A stretch of 64,000 bases of DNA from Gammaproteobacteria bacterium. Lineage in GTDB: Bacteria > Pseudomonadota > Gammaproteobacteria > Pseudomonadales > Cellvibrionaceae. The notes beneath the pieces were generated by a model, which saw nothing but the letters and a program-made list of their open reading frames with translations, was not told the DNA's origin and searched no databases. Both the position numbers and the translations under genes were made by a program. Location of the stretch: positions 1 to 64,000 of the forward strand of contig SEBV01000010.1 of assembly GCA_004172865.1 (NCBI GenBank), written 5' to 3'. Shown here piece after piece: positions 25,835-35,900 of this stretch (the first letter of the stretch is position 1; every line of letters begins with the position of its first letter).

Positions 25835-26096
25835 TGATCATCACCGCACGTAATGAAGCACTGATCAATTCGTCACGCAACACACGAGTTTTTGCGTCCA
25901 GTTTTTCTCGTAATAGGAAATCATTAAGGTGTTTGTGAAGAACTGCCTCGAACGTTGGTGCCGGTTGTTTAACCGAAATCACCCATTGGTCTTCCTCGGC
26001 CTTTAACGTCCACAAAGCGTCGGGATCACACCAATAGAGAGATTTTCTCACTACAACTTCGCTGTAGTAATCCTGCGGTAATCTAAGTGTTAACAT
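25818..26096 (-). CDS. hxsD: His-Xaa-Ser system protein HxsD
   Basis: This 92-aa protein is the small fourth component of Hxs operons. Visible features are RLPQDYYSEVVVRKSLYWC, DQWVISVKQPA, and a basic helix with FLLREKLDAKTRVLRDELI. HxsD is thought to help present the peptide to the radical SAM enzymes, by analogy with PqqD-type chaperones; this is inference. The start ATG 26096 has AAAGGA five bases upstream. It is the first gene of the leftward operon, and the promoter should lie in the 150 bp shared with the divergent nuclease gene. Confidence 0.88.
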   Translation of the reverse strand: MLTLRLPQDYYSEVVVRKSLYWCDPDALWTLKAEEDQWVISVKQPAPTFEAVLHKHLNDFLLREKLDAKTRVLRDELISASLRAVMINVSKA

Positions 26097-26246
26097 GGCA
26101 TTCCTTTCACAACGCTAAACAAACTCTGAACGGTTTGTGACTCCGTTAAAGATAGCTCAGACTTGCGCTTAATCAAATAAACCCTAACAAGCAAAGTAAT
26201 AGTCCTGACGGACGATGCTTTAGCGATAAAAAATTCCGATAAAAAT

Positions 26247-26699
26247 ATGAAATATAACTTCACCACACTCCTTTTCATTGCATTCTTCTTTTCAAACGCC
26301 GCATTAGGCAAAGGAAATATCGTTCAAGCTACATCAGGTGCTAAGTTCGGCACATCTGTAACACAAGGAAAAGCTAATACTGATTGCCCGCAGTTCCAGA
26401 TTTTCGGCTACCCAGTAACAACAAATCCGAAAATTCTGCGTCGAGCTTTCTATACGTGCCGAATGGGATATGCGGGTCTTTACGATCCATCAGAACGCAC
26501 CCCGCTGTGGATTGCTGAACATCTCACTAAAAGTGGCTTCGTAGGTGACGCGCAACGGGAATATCTTGACTTTATTCCCGACCCAGACATTCCTATTGGC
26601 GCTATGCCAAAGCCAGCTGATTATGCGAGATCCGGTTTCGATAAAGGTCATCTTGCACCAGCCGCAGATTTCAAAAACTCGCAAGCAGCTATTTTTTGA
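26247..26699 (+). pseudogene. 3'-truncated DNA/RNA non-specific endonuclease
   Basis: This 150-aa product has a signal peptide (YNFTTLLFIAFFFSNAALG) and matches the N-terminal half of secreted NUC-family nucleases: CPQFQIFGYP, RRAFYTCRMGYAGLYDP, WIAEHLT and the active-site region GFDKGHLAPAADF (DKGH in place of the usual DRGH). It stops soon after, at QAAIF. The catalytic Asn/Glu helix and the rest of the domain, normally another 80-100 residues, are absent, and no continuation is visible in the next 300 bp. It is probably inactive. It is divergent to hxsD. Confidence 0.75.
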
Positions 26700-27033
26700 G
26701 GTCGATTAAGTTGCCGGTGTTTATCGAGCATGCACGCTTATAGATGTAATGTAATGTCATGTAATTGCAATTTCACAAAATTGCCATAGCGATCTAGAAT
26801 CGTAGATATATTTGAATACAACTCACATCGCTTTACCAATTCCTCTAAACTGCACAATATGCAATCAACAAAAGCTTCGCATTTACCAGGCGTGCAGCCT
26901 GCGCAAGTAAAGGATTTGATAAATGGGCTGAAATTATGTTGGCCACTTATCGAAGGGATTATTTTGATTCATATTTTGTTCAGAATGATCGTGTTAAACA
27001 GCGTAATTCACCTAGGTCAAGGATATTTATAGG
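26700..27033. other. Intergenic region, nothing recognised
   Basis: About 330 bp after the truncated nuclease. No continuation of the NUC domain could be read in any frame, and no hairpin or promoter stands out. Confidence 0.5.
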
Positions 27034-27663
27034 GTGGGGTTCATTTCAAATTTTTTCAAAGCAATAAGAAAGACGTCCGTCAACTCTCCAGTTGCGGCGG
27101 GCCTGTATGAGCAAGAGTTTTTCAGCGCCTCAGCGTTGGCAAGGAGCTTTAAACTGAATGTTCCCAATATAAATTTGCAGTCCAGAAGGTTTATCTCGGA
27201 TCAATTGCTCCAGAAACTCCCTGAGCACATACATGAACATGTAGGCGAACTCACACCAGAGATGTTGGTGACGCAGTGTTTTTTTATTCACAGTTTGATT
27301 AAAGATCCGATTGAAAAACTTTTTGGCACAGAAGCTTATTTTACGCTTGGTTACGTGGAGCTAGAAAAAAGAAACCTTTTCTACCATGATGAGACCTACC
27401 TATCGATGCTTTTGAAAAAAGGAATTCAGAATCCACAATTAAATTTACATGCTTGGATAACTTTGTCATCAATGGAGATTATTGATTTTTCTCTGTCAAC
27501 AAGTTACGCATATGTTAATGGCGATTACGAAAAATCCTTTGGAATAATTGCATGTCATCCTGACGAACTCAAAGGACATATGAAATATCATCCCACGCTT
27601 GTTGGTGATGACTTTTTAAAACAAATAGGTGCCATACAGGATATCTTTATGGTTTCCATTTAA
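27034..27663 (+). CDS. Hypothetical soluble protein
   Basis: This 209-aa protein starts at GTG 27034; an AAGGA lies 11 bases upstream, which is long, so the start is uncertain. It is largely helical with no export signal. Landmarks are LVTQCFFIHSLIKDPIEKLFG, FYHDETYLSMLLKKG and a late HPTLVGDDFLKQIG. I recognise no family. Its neighbours are a truncated nuclease and the immunity-like remnant, which would fit an orphan immunity or toxin-associated protein, but this is only context. Confidence 0.5.
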   Translation: MGFISNFFKAIRKTSVNSPVAAGLYEQEFFSASALARSFKLNVPNINLQSRRFISDQLLQKLPEHIHEHVGELTPEMLVTQCFFIHSLIKDPIEKLFGTEAYFTLGYVELEKRNLFYHDETYLSMLLKKGIQNPQLNLHAWITLSSMEIIDFSLSTSYAYVNGDYEKSFGIIACHPDELKGHMKYHPTLVGDDFLKQIGAIQDIFMVSI

Positions 27664-27957
27664 TCGCTTATGTGGTCAACTCTAAGTGTGTTGATTAACA
27701 TCGTAAAAGTCTTTGCCAAAGGGCTTGTCGAAAGTTAGCGCTCGGCTGGTCTTTTCGAAAAGTAGGCAAAGCTGCATTGGATTTTCTGAATGGGTCGATG
27801 GCGTATTGAGGCAGCTCCCATTTAACGGGATCATTCAGCGGATGTACTTGGGTTTCCTGTTGGGCAAGATTCTGCGCGCAGTAAAATGGTTTTAGGCGAG
27901 AATCCGTCTAAAATCGACAACAGTAATTTTAGATGCACCATGAATTTTAGAGGGCAA

Positions 27958-28299
27958 TTAATTAAAATCTGCAATCAACTTCTCAGAAAATATCACTCGT
28001 GTTAATTTATATTCTTCGATAATGTTTTTTAGTCGGTCTCCGCAGTACAGTTCCATGCACGAATTAAGATCGGTCTTAAATATTAGTTTTGCCGTCACAT
28101 CTTGAGATTCAAATACAATAGTTTTTAGCCCCACATCTTCACCTTCGTAAAAAGCCTTTTCACAAAGATCCTCTTTGACCGCGCCAAAGGTTAAGCAATT
28201 AAATATATAAAATTTGTCACTACCTACTGTGATGGGTAAAATTTCGCCCCACTCTTTCAATGTATCACCAAGACGACGAAAAGCTTTCGCCGACCTCAA
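27958..28299 (-). pseudogene. N-terminally truncated immunity-like protein (DUF1629/Imm11-like)
   Basis: This 113-aa frame resembles the C-terminal part of DUF1629/Imm11-type immunity proteins: WGEILPITVGSDKFYIFNCLT, then a strand-rich part (VGLKTIVFES, KLIFKTD) and a final EYKLTRVIFSE. The family is usually about 190 aa. Here the frame opens only at a TTG (28299) right after a stop, so roughly the first third is missing. It lies at the end of the large exported-protein operon, where polymorphic-toxin loci carry immunity genes. I am moderately sure of the family and more sure of the truncation. Confidence 0.45.
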
Positions 28300-28377
28300 T
28301 TATTTTACGAAATGCGCCACTAGATGAAGTTTAACGATTTTACGGTTCGTAAAACGCACGGTTGACACGAGGAAAGT

Positions 28378-28568
28378 ATGAAGCGAACATTTTATCTACT
28401 ACGCAGATCAAAGCGGTTGAAGGTGGACATCCATGTCACCTTAAGTTTGGCATTTGGATAAAGTCGATCAATGCAATGCAATTGCAACACTCGCAAGATC
28501 TTCTTAAAACTTTTAATCACATAGCCGCCAGATCAAAATGTCCATGTGGCAATATAAAAGTTGCTTAA
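28378..28568 (+). pseudogene. Short decayed ORF
   Basis: GAGGAAAG precedes ATG 28378, but that frame closes after 27 codons (MKRTFYLLRR...). The neighbouring frame, open from 28362 to 28568, reads protein-like: VEGGHPCHLKFGIWIKSIN, LLKTFNHIAARS, then CPCGN. This looks like a start and body separated by a frameshift. The family is not recognised. Confidence 0.25.
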
Positions 28569-28590
28569 ATCTATTATGCTTTGCTAACAC

Positions 28591-28803
28591 TTATTTGAGC
28601 ACAAATAATACGAAATAAAATAATGTAAGGGAAAATAGTATGTACCCAATCACAACCTGCCAATACTGTGAGGCCGAATTGGATTTTGCATACCATTTTC
28701 CGAGAGCATAAATTCTATTACTACGAACCCCTCTAATTGCCATAATAATGTAGACACATGCGGCGATGAAAAAAATTATTTTCGCAATTAAAATGATATT
28801 CAT
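28591..28803 (-). CDS. Small two-TM membrane protein
   Basis: This 70-aa protein has two hydrophobic helices: residues 4-22 (ILIAKIIFFIAACVYIIMA) and 48-69 (WQVVIGYILFSLTLFYFVL). A short basic loop (RGVRSNRIYALGKWYAKS) lies between them. It starts 10 bases after the stop of the transglutaminase-fold gene and is therefore its operon partner. It probably sits in the inner membrane; no family is recognised. Confidence 0.6.
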   Translation of the reverse strand: MNIILIAKIIFFIAACVYIIMAIRGVRSNRIYALGKWYAKSNSASQYWQVVIGYILFSLTLFYFVLFVLK

Positions 28804-28813
28804 ACAAATTCAC

Positions 28814-31800
28814 CTAAGGTTTACAAGCACTTGAACCTGCCACGGTTATTGCTCCCGACCCAGACAACAAGCCCACCACCATCCAGACAATTGCAAGCGC
28901 AGGCCCAACAAATATTCCAACTACTGCTGCAATAATGGAGAGCAGCATTAAATATTGCAACCCATCACATTTGTGATCTATAGCAGCATAATCCATAACC
29001 ATATCTATGGTGACGATAGCTACAATTATCGCAGATATAAATACCAGTAAGGGAGCAGCAAAACCTGCGCCGATAAGCCCCAATGCGAAAGCAAAAAAGC
29101 CCCAGCCCACTGACGCGTTATCCGATAGAAAACCTCCATTCGCACCACCAGCAATCATGTATGCGCCCGATCCCGTGAGAGGGTCGATTATGGTGTAGCC
29201 TGCGCCAATCCAGCCATGAAAATTCAACTTTTGTTCATGCGCTGAAACTATTTTTCCAGCTGCAACAGCACTACGAATATCATTTTCCGTATCACTGCCC
29301 AAACTGATATTGTCGAGTGCTAAATTCACGTTTGCTTTTGTTATAGTCCAGATTTTTTGGCCTTGCTGACTTGCGATTGCCAATGCTTTCACAGCAGAAA
29401 TCCCATCGGCTCTATCCTGACTATTAGTGAACATTTGCTCAGGAACCAAGTGCTCCATTGCACTCATTCTCGCACCAGTATTCTGACTAAAAATAATCGT
29501 TTCTTGAGCATTATTGGATCTGCTGACCCTCTGACTTGCCATTCTATCCATGTCCATGGTTAGTCCTCCCGTCATAACGTCTCTCGGGATTCCATACCAA
29601 TACTGCGTCTGCAAACTCGAACTGAAGGTTCCGTAGCTAGGTAGTCTGTAATTCAAAATCCCAGAACTCTGTGATGAAATTTGATCCTGCAAATCATTGA
29701 GTGCAAAATAATTGAAAATTGTACTATACAAAAGATCTCCCACCACATCCTGACCAGTCAAACTATCAAGTTCCGTCGGATTTCCATTCTCCAATTTTGC
29801 TTTCGTCTTCTTAAGCTTCTCCCTCAACATTTCAGCCTGAGTAGCGCTTGCACCCTGCAAGTCCAAACCGATCACTCTAAATTCCCCGATTACCGGCTTG
29901 TTGCTGCTTGTACTCCAACCCTGCTTTGGGCTCCAAACACCCATAATTTCACTTAGCTCTCCGCCCATGGTTCCGGCTGGCGCACGAAGGACTACCTCAT
30001 CATTAATCATAAACTCAGCAGTCATATTTATTAAATATCCCGGTAGCTTCTTCGGGAATTTTGTCATGTCTATTCTGCCATCACTACCGGGCTTTGGAAG
30101 GCTTGCCGCGATAATATCTTTATCAGCTTGGCCCGATGGTTTAAAACTTAATGAGAGAGTCTTGCCCGCCAGTTTAGCAGTGGGTTCAAGAATATGAATT
30201 ATTGCATCTCCTTCATATCCATAACTTTGAGTAGCCAAGTCGTAGCTAAATTTGTGCCGAAGAGAATCGGGCACTTCTGCGAATGTTTGACTAGTCAGAA
30301 TATGATCGTAAGGTAGCCCCGCTGATAAAGAGCGCGCCGGAATAACAGAGATTTTTTGTAGCCCCAAAGCTTGTCCTAACGTAGCATTAGGATTTTGATT
30401 CTCAATAAACGATTTAAGCTGGTTTTGAAGGGCAACAAGTTGTTGTTCAATTGCAACCTGCGACACATTTTGAACCCATCCGTCTGCATCGTTAACAGTC
30501 GCGTTTGATTTCACGGCGTTGACAAAAGCCTGGCCGTTCAGTCCTGAATCATTCTTAAGATTCATTCCTTCTGAGTAATTATATTGTTTGAAGCTCGCAT
30601 CCATCGGAATCCAGTTGTCACCATTATGTCCTTTGATTCCACGTCCAGGGAAGTAATCCACCCATGCTTCAACCCAGACGTGCTCAAGCTTTATGTAAGC
30701 AACTCTACCGCCTTCAATGATTCCAATGCTAGGTACACCGCCCTGCCCCAAAATCTGCTGCGCAGCCTCCGGTACTTTAGCTCCACCCACCCAATTCATG
30801 ACTTGCTCAGAAGGCACGACGATTGTTCCGTATGCATAACGTGCAGGAATATTTGCAGCGCGTAATAATGCGATTAACAAACTCGAAGTATCGATTGCGT
30901 TCCCTTGAAGGGTATCCAGTGTAACCTGAGCGCCTTGAATTGAGCCGTGGCTCGGAATGTACTTAATATTGTTATGCACCCATGCATAAATTTCAGAGGG
31001 GTTGTTATGAAGACTAGCTGCTTTTTCTTTAATAGATGGAGTGAACTGAATCTCGACAGACTCACCTAATTCTGTTATCAGTTGCTGTTGCGTAGCGACA
31101 GCCAAAGCTTGGCCGATGGTCGCCATATCTACATCACCGGCTTGCGCAAGTTGAGCATATTTTGCGTAAGGGTTAATGTTTAACGCTGCGTTCAGGTCAC
31201 TCTGGTTAGAAACAGGTTCGCGCACTTTGTCGTCTGGCGTAGACCATGGGAGTTGATCTGGAGTGGCCGGTGTGTGGCTGCGTTTTGACTGGTGCGCTTC
31301 TAAATCCTGCGTCAATTTATCGAGCGCGTTCCTCTGCATAGCATTTGAGTTTGCGTTCACCAAATTATCTAAATTTTGTTGCGTAACCTCATGACGTTCT
31401 TTCAGCAAAGTCAGCGCTTTCTGATGACGTTCATTGATAATCTGGATGACTTCAGCTTTTAAAGGACGCCCCTCACCTTGTGCTTTCGTCGCCACCAAAC
31501 TGTTTTCCTTTTCGAAGATCGTTATAGCTTCTTCATAGGCATTTTTTACAGATAATTTCAGACTTTTAAGTTCAGCAATTTCGGAATCTGTTACAGGAGA
31601 ATTACCGAATACGTTTGAGACAGTACGACTAAACCAATTTTTATTAGCATCCCGTTCCTGCGAAGCATGAGGTATGTCCTGGACAACTTTTTCATAAAGT
31701 TTGGCCATACGGTGGCTAAGCCTCATTTCAGGCGTCAATTCCTGAGCTGCTTCAAGAGCCACGTCATATCGTTCTTTTTTATTTATTTCGTCCGCCACGG

Positions 31801-31924
31801 CAAGGCTCGTGGGATTGAGGTAAAAAACAAATGTGAAAAAAAACGCTGTTAAACTACGTGTAATTCGAGCAAAAAAACCACCGCGAAAACTTTCCATGGT
31901 CAATTGTGAGTTTCCATTATTCAT
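28814..31924 (-). CDS. Large exported protein with transglutaminase-like domain
   Basis: This 1036-aa protein has a signal peptide (about 20-45, SLTAFFFTFVFYLNPTSLAVADE), a long helical N-terminal part, and a transglutaminase-like domain (about 290-470): NPSEIYAWVHNNIKYIPSHG, GNAIDTSSLLIALLRAANIP, EHVWVEAWVDYFPGRG and NWIPMDASFKQY. The His and Asp of the catalytic triad are present, but the Cys position reads GNAIDTSS, so activity is doubtful. The C-terminus has glycine-rich hydrophobic segments (GAGYTIIDPLTG, then several membrane helices). Such proteins accompany Rhs-type polymorphic toxins. The start has AAGG eight bases upstream. Confidence 0.75.
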   Translation of the reverse strand: MNNGNSQLTMESFRGGFFARITRSLTAFFFTFVFYLNPTSLAVADEINKKERYDVALEAAQELTPEMRLSHRMAKLYEKVVQDIPHASQERDANKNWFSRTVSNVFGNSPVTDSEIAELKSLKLSVKNAYEEAITIFEKENSLVATKAQGEGRPLKAEVIQIINERHQKALTLLKERHEVTQQNLDNLVNANSNAMQRNALDKLTQDLEAHQSKRSHTPATPDQLPWSTPDDKVREPVSNQSDLNAALNINPYAKYAQLAQAGDVDMATIGQALAVATQQQLITELGESVEIQFTPSIKEKAASLHNNPSEIYAWVHNNIKYIPSHGSIQGAQVTLDTLQGNAIDTSSLLIALLRAANIPARYAYGTIVVPSEQVMNWVGGAKVPEAAQQILGQGGVPSIGIIEGGRVAYIKLEHVWVEAWVDYFPGRGIKGHNGDNWIPMDASFKQYNYSEGMNLKNDSGLNGQAFVNAVKSNATVNDADGWVQNVSQVAIEQQLVALQNQLKSFIENQNPNATLGQALGLQKISVIPARSLSAGLPYDHILTSQTFAEVPDSLRHKFSYDLATQSYGYEGDAIIHILEPTAKLAGKTLSLSFKPSGQADKDIIAASLPKPGSDGRIDMTKFPKKLPGYLINMTAEFMINDEVVLRAPAGTMGGELSEIMGVWSPKQGWSTSSNKPVIGEFRVIGLDLQGASATQAEMLREKLKKTKAKLENGNPTELDSLTGQDVVGDLLYSTIFNYFALNDLQDQISSQSSGILNYRLPSYGTFSSSLQTQYWYGIPRDVMTGGLTMDMDRMASQRVSRSNNAQETIIFSQNTGARMSAMEHLVPEQMFTNSQDRADGISAVKALAIASQQGQKIWTITKANVNLALDNISLGSDTENDIRSAVAAGKIVSAHEQKLNFHGWIGAGYTIIDPLTGSGAYMIAGGANGGFLSDNASVGWGFFAFALGLIGAGFAAPLLVFISAIIVAIVTIDMVMDYAAIDHKCDGLQYLMLLSIIAAVVGIFVGPALAIVWMVVGLLSGSGAITVAGSSACKP

Positions 31925-32010
31925 AGCAATACCTTGAGTAATTACGTCTTTTCAATTGTTAGATTATCTGAGGAAACATATGGTTATTACTCCAAATGTT
32001 TCCACGAAAA

Positions 32011-35000
32011 TTACTGAGCTTTCAGAAGCAATGTTTTTTCAAACTGATTTACTACAGAAGGCTCATTCCCAGTCTGTATAATGAGTTTGATATTCGACGT
32101 ATCGCCTACCGTGGCAGGCAACTGGATGTACAACGTTTGAGTCTGGTGGTTGGTCGGAGACAGACTAAATGGAGAAACCCATTCAGCCCTATCTGCACTT
32201 AACGAGAAACCGGCAAACTCAATCATTTTCAAATTGCTGTTTAAAATAATTTTTGTCTTTCCATTAACTAATTGACTGCCAGCATTTTCAACATCTACAA
32301 CTATCGGAATAGATTTACCTGCACGTGCATTTACCACTTCCGGTTGAATATGAAGCAATGAGCGAGTCAATAACTGCGCAAAATAATTGGTGTCGTTCGG
32401 TAAGATTTTATTTTGGGATGCAAGTGCCTGTGCCAAAAGATCAAACCCAACAAAAGTTGTTTTACCTTGACGGAATTGATATTGAGCTACTGCATTTTTA
32501 GTTGATGCCCCCATTGCTGCGGAAAGATCACCAGTGAAGTTGACGTTATTGATTCCTACCCAGCCATTGTTCGTGGAACCCCAGGACTTCGCAATTAATC
32601 GTCCATTGATACTGCCAGACGGGTTATAGAACTGCGCATTCGGTGCAAGAATGCTTCCTTCTATTCCGACCGAAGTCATATTAATTTGCGTAGCAGTTGG
32701 AAAATTGAATAAGACTTTTTCACGTAGATTGATTAGAGATTGCATACCCATATTTTGAAGAGTTGCGGCGTTACCAGTAACGTTGAAAATAACTGTAGCA
32801 CCTGTAGGTATGCAGGAATTATTTAACGTGTTGGTCGCTGCTAAGTCAGCCGTTTTTATAGTAAACACCTGAATCATGCTCGTGCAATTTCCCTTCACGG
32901 TGTAAATGCCGTACTGGAATGTATAAGTACCTGTGCTAGGCAGTGCTGCAATGTTGGTGGATAGCTCTTGCAGATATTCTTTCTCGCCCGCGAAATCAAA
33001 TGGTAGGGGTTGAACCGCTCCTTTGACTGATGCTCCCTGCGCCATGCCATTCTTAACGGCAGAACCGACGCCGCTCACATTTCCACCAGCGATCAAATTA
33101 CCAAAGTAGACCTTTCCAGATGGGAATATCGCATCCCCGCCTACGACGACAACATCACTTAATTTACCGGGATCAAGCTTATTGCCAATTCCGAAATTAT
33201 TGATATTCAACTTTCCACCTACAGCCAGACGGCCCTCAACGGCTGAGGATGTTGATGCAAAGTCATCGAAGATAAACGCATTGAAGCCTGCGGCGGCACC
33301 TAATGCGCCTAGTGGACGATTAATATCAGCTCCAGTTATATTATTGCGGTAATCGCCAATTACCGTTGCACCGCTCGGGGTGAAATTAAGCACACGACTT
33401 GATGCATTAAACGCACTTTCCCATGGTTCACTTACAAGACTTTGATTCAGACCAACCGCTTGTGCGAAAGCTTGGTTTGCTCGCGCCCTAATGCCCAAAG
33501 CCTCTTCCAAACTTTGATGACGTCGATCAGTGCTTCCCGCCACAATTAACCCGTCGCCTAGGGCAACCTGTGCTTTCAAGGTGGACTGCGTTGCGGTATC
33601 GAGAGAAACATTTTCACTCAAGATTGCGTAAACGGTATATCCCCCTCGAACTAACTGCACATAAAAATCAGAGCTGCTTTTAACAATTGTGAAATTCCAC
33701 CCGTTGATTGTTAACAATTGCTTTAAATAGTTTTCTTCAGATGGATTTGAAGAGCCGTCAATGAGCACTAGCAGGCGGCCTTTGTCGCCAACGGAAATAT
33801 TTCCCTTTAGCACAACTTTTGGAGCAACGACTTTAAACAGACTGGTCGCTAAGTTATGAAGAACACCATTGGTCGTAGCCTGCAATACACATGCATATGT
33901 GCCAAGCAAGTAATTTGACGTTGAGAATTGAGCGGTTTTTTTAGAGTTACTGCCTGCAATCACGTCAATTGTATCCCCCCAAGTTTCAACAACTGCTTGA
34001 GAATCCAGACTCACTAGAGATCTCGTTATGTTGATCGAATTAAGCGTATTCGAGCCGACATTACTGACTGTAAACTCACATTGCTGCTGCTTACCTTTTT
34101 CGATCTCAGGCACAAGACTCGTCACTGACCCACGAATATCATCAATCACATCATGTGTGATATTAAATTGAGTGCGACCAAATACAATGCTCCCACCTTG
34201 CTTATCGCGCAATTGGGCTACAACTGTATACAACCCATCTTTAGCATTTTTTAAAACCAAGGATTGGAATCGTTGTTCAAAACCTTTGGCAACAATATCG
34301 GGCAACGTTTCAGTTTTATCAAAAATGGACGACCCGTCTGGCGCGTAGACTTGGACAATCAATGTAGCGCCCGATGAAACTGCATTTTTTGTTTCATTGC
34401 GAATAAAGTTTTCAATCGCCACTGTATCGTAAGGAAGATAATTTACCTTATCGGTGGATGCACGAATTGATAGAACCGCTACATTGCTCCCTGCATCTCC
34501 TGAAGCTGAAATGGTAAAAAATGTAATGGCAGATGATTGATTTCCGCTTAGGTCGTCTACAACTTTTACAACTGCACTGTAGTTCCCAGTCACAGTAACT
34601 GCGGTGTTCCAAAGAGTTGATAGTGCGACACTTCCTTGAGACAGCAAATTCTTAATTGGCTGTCCGGGCAAAGACGCAACGACGTTTCCTTGCGCATCTA
34701 AAACAGTTATAAACGCTGTTGCATTTCCAAATGCGGCTCCCGTATTACGTATAACTGATATGAAATTAACATTTTCATCCGCCCCATAATTATTTTTATC
34801 GGTTCCGAAATCAGTATCGAATTGGGATGCCAGCACCGTAATTACTTGCTCATCCAGTTCGGAATGAACAGGCACACTATTAACGTCAATATAATCGAGA
34901 GTCATTTTATAAACGATTTTGCGTTGCTCGCCCGGAGTAGGCCCGTTCAAGACAATATTGAAACTTAAATCGGCTGCTTGAGTTGCCGACATAGTGTCAT

Positions 35001-35898
35001 ATTTCCATTCAATGACACGTTTATCATCGACAACCGAGTTACTGTGCGGAGCCTCGGTAAAGCTGGAGGAATTGACCGTCACTCCTGTGGCTGGTAAATA
35101 TAATTTTGCAGAAACATTCTTCAAAATATTACGCGGAGGTTCGATGACCTTACCAGCACGAAACTCGAAACGCCACACACCTGGAATGCCCACATTACTG
35201 GACTCAATCAACTCCAATACTTTTTCAGTTCGAGAGTCTGGGTGTGCGAAAAAATTTTCTCTATCGCCTGCATCAAATCCTACCTGCGCTGGAGTGCCGC
35301 CTAGCCCATTTGTTCCTCCACTCGCCGATCCCGTCGTCCACTCAAGACGGTTGTATCGAAATTCAACATCAATATTTCCCTCACCAGTATCCTGACGATC
35401 AGTAAGGACTAATTGAAAAGAGTTTATTTTATTGATAGCACCGGAATAATATCCAACGTTAAACCAAGTAACGATGAAGTTGCCTGCTTTTGCCGAGCTG
35501 TAATAGACATTGTTTGAAGCTGGTGGCAGGCCTGAAGGGACCCCTCCGCGCGTGTCCACATCGCCCCAGAAAGGCGCAATCATGGGCTGCTGGGATATGG
35601 GGAAAGGTGTCGGAGTATAAACGCCCACTGGGGCCTTGAAAGTGATGTTGCCGTTATTGTTGACGTAAATATTTTTATAGCTCTGACCAAAAAAGTTCAC
35701 ACCCTTAGAGAAGGTCGCGCTAACATCAATGAGGCCGGACGAGCCATCATCATTAGGAGACATGGCAAGCTGGCCATATCCTGAAGTGCCGCCCAAATTG
35801 CTGATCAATTCGATTGCTTCACTTTGCATGGAAAACAGTAGGACCACTAAAGCAATCAGTGAAGATTTTCTTTTATTAAATAACTTTAGAAATTTCAT
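32011..35898 (-). CDS. Secreted nidogen-like and choice-of-anchor A adhesin
   Basis: This 1295-aa protein has a signal peptide (SSLIALVVLLFSMQSEA). Residues about 28-255 form a nidogen-like domain (FFGQSYKNIYVNNNGNITF, APFWGDVDTRGG, EFRYNRLEW). A run of Ig-like CARDB-type repeats follows, then a choice-of-anchor A domain (about 860-1130: GFNAFIFDDFAS, EGRLAVGGKLNINNFG, SVGIEGSILAPNAQFYNPSG, GRLIAKSW). A final beta domain closes it. It should be exported and act in surface adhesion or toxin display. It starts two bases after the upstream gene and is 86 bp from the next. Confidence 0.85.
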   Translation of the reverse strand: MKFLKLFNKRKSSLIALVVLLFSMQSEAIELISNLGGTSGYGQLAMSPNDDGSSGLIDVSATFSKGVNFFGQSYKNIYVNNNGNITFKAPVGVYTPTPFPISQQPMIAPFWGDVDTRGGVPSGLPPASNNVYYSSAKAGNFIVTWFNVGYYSGAINKINSFQLVLTDRQDTGEGNIDVEFRYNRLEWTTGSASGGTNGLGGTPAQVGFDAGDRENFFAHPDSRTEKVLELIESSNVGIPGVWRFEFRAGKVIEPPRNILKNVSAKLYLPATGVTVNSSSFTEAPHSNSVVDDKRVIEWKYDTMSATQAADLSFNIVLNGPTPGEQRKIVYKMTLDYIDVNSVPVHSELDEQVITVLASQFDTDFGTDKNNYGADENVNFISVIRNTGAAFGNATAFITVLDAQGNVVASLPGQPIKNLLSQGSVALSTLWNTAVTVTGNYSAVVKVVDDLSGNQSSAITFFTISASGDAGSNVAVLSIRASTDKVNYLPYDTVAIENFIRNETKNAVSSGATLIVQVYAPDGSSIFDKTETLPDIVAKGFEQRFQSLVLKNAKDGLYTVVAQLRDKQGGSIVFGRTQFNITHDVIDDIRGSVTSLVPEIEKGKQQQCEFTVSNVGSNTLNSINITRSLVSLDSQAVVETWGDTIDVIAGSNSKKTAQFSTSNYLLGTYACVLQATTNGVLHNLATSLFKVVAPKVVLKGNISVGDKGRLLVLIDGSSNPSEENYLKQLLTINGWNFTIVKSSSDFYVQLVRGGYTVYAILSENVSLDTATQSTLKAQVALGDGLIVAGSTDRRHQSLEEALGIRARANQAFAQAVGLNQSLVSEPWESAFNASSRVLNFTPSGATVIGDYRNNITGADINRPLGALGAAAGFNAFIFDDFASTSSAVEGRLAVGGKLNINNFGIGNKLDPGKLSDVVVVGGDAIFPSGKVYFGNLIAGGNVSGVGSAVKNGMAQGASVKGAVQPLPFDFAGEKEYLQELSTNIAALPSTGTYTFQYGIYTVKGNCTSMIQVFTIKTADLAATNTLNNSCIPTGATVIFNVTGNAATLQNMGMQSLINLREKVLFNFPTATQINMTSVGIEGSILAPNAQFYNPSGSINGRLIAKSWGSTNNGWVGINNVNFTGDLSAAMGASTKNAVAQYQFRQGKTTFVGFDLLAQALASQNKILPNDTNYFAQLLTRSLLHIQPEVVNARAGKSIPIVVDVENAGSQLVNGKTKIILNSNLKMIEFAGFSLSADRAEWVSPFSLSPTNHQTQTLYIQLPATVGDTSNIKLIIQTGNEPSVVNQFEKTLLLKAQ

Positions 35899-35900
35899 GC

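Noticed and set aside
29007-30865. Several plus-strand frames of 60-99 codons
   Set aside because: All lie antisense to the transglutaminase-fold gene and lack start signals.
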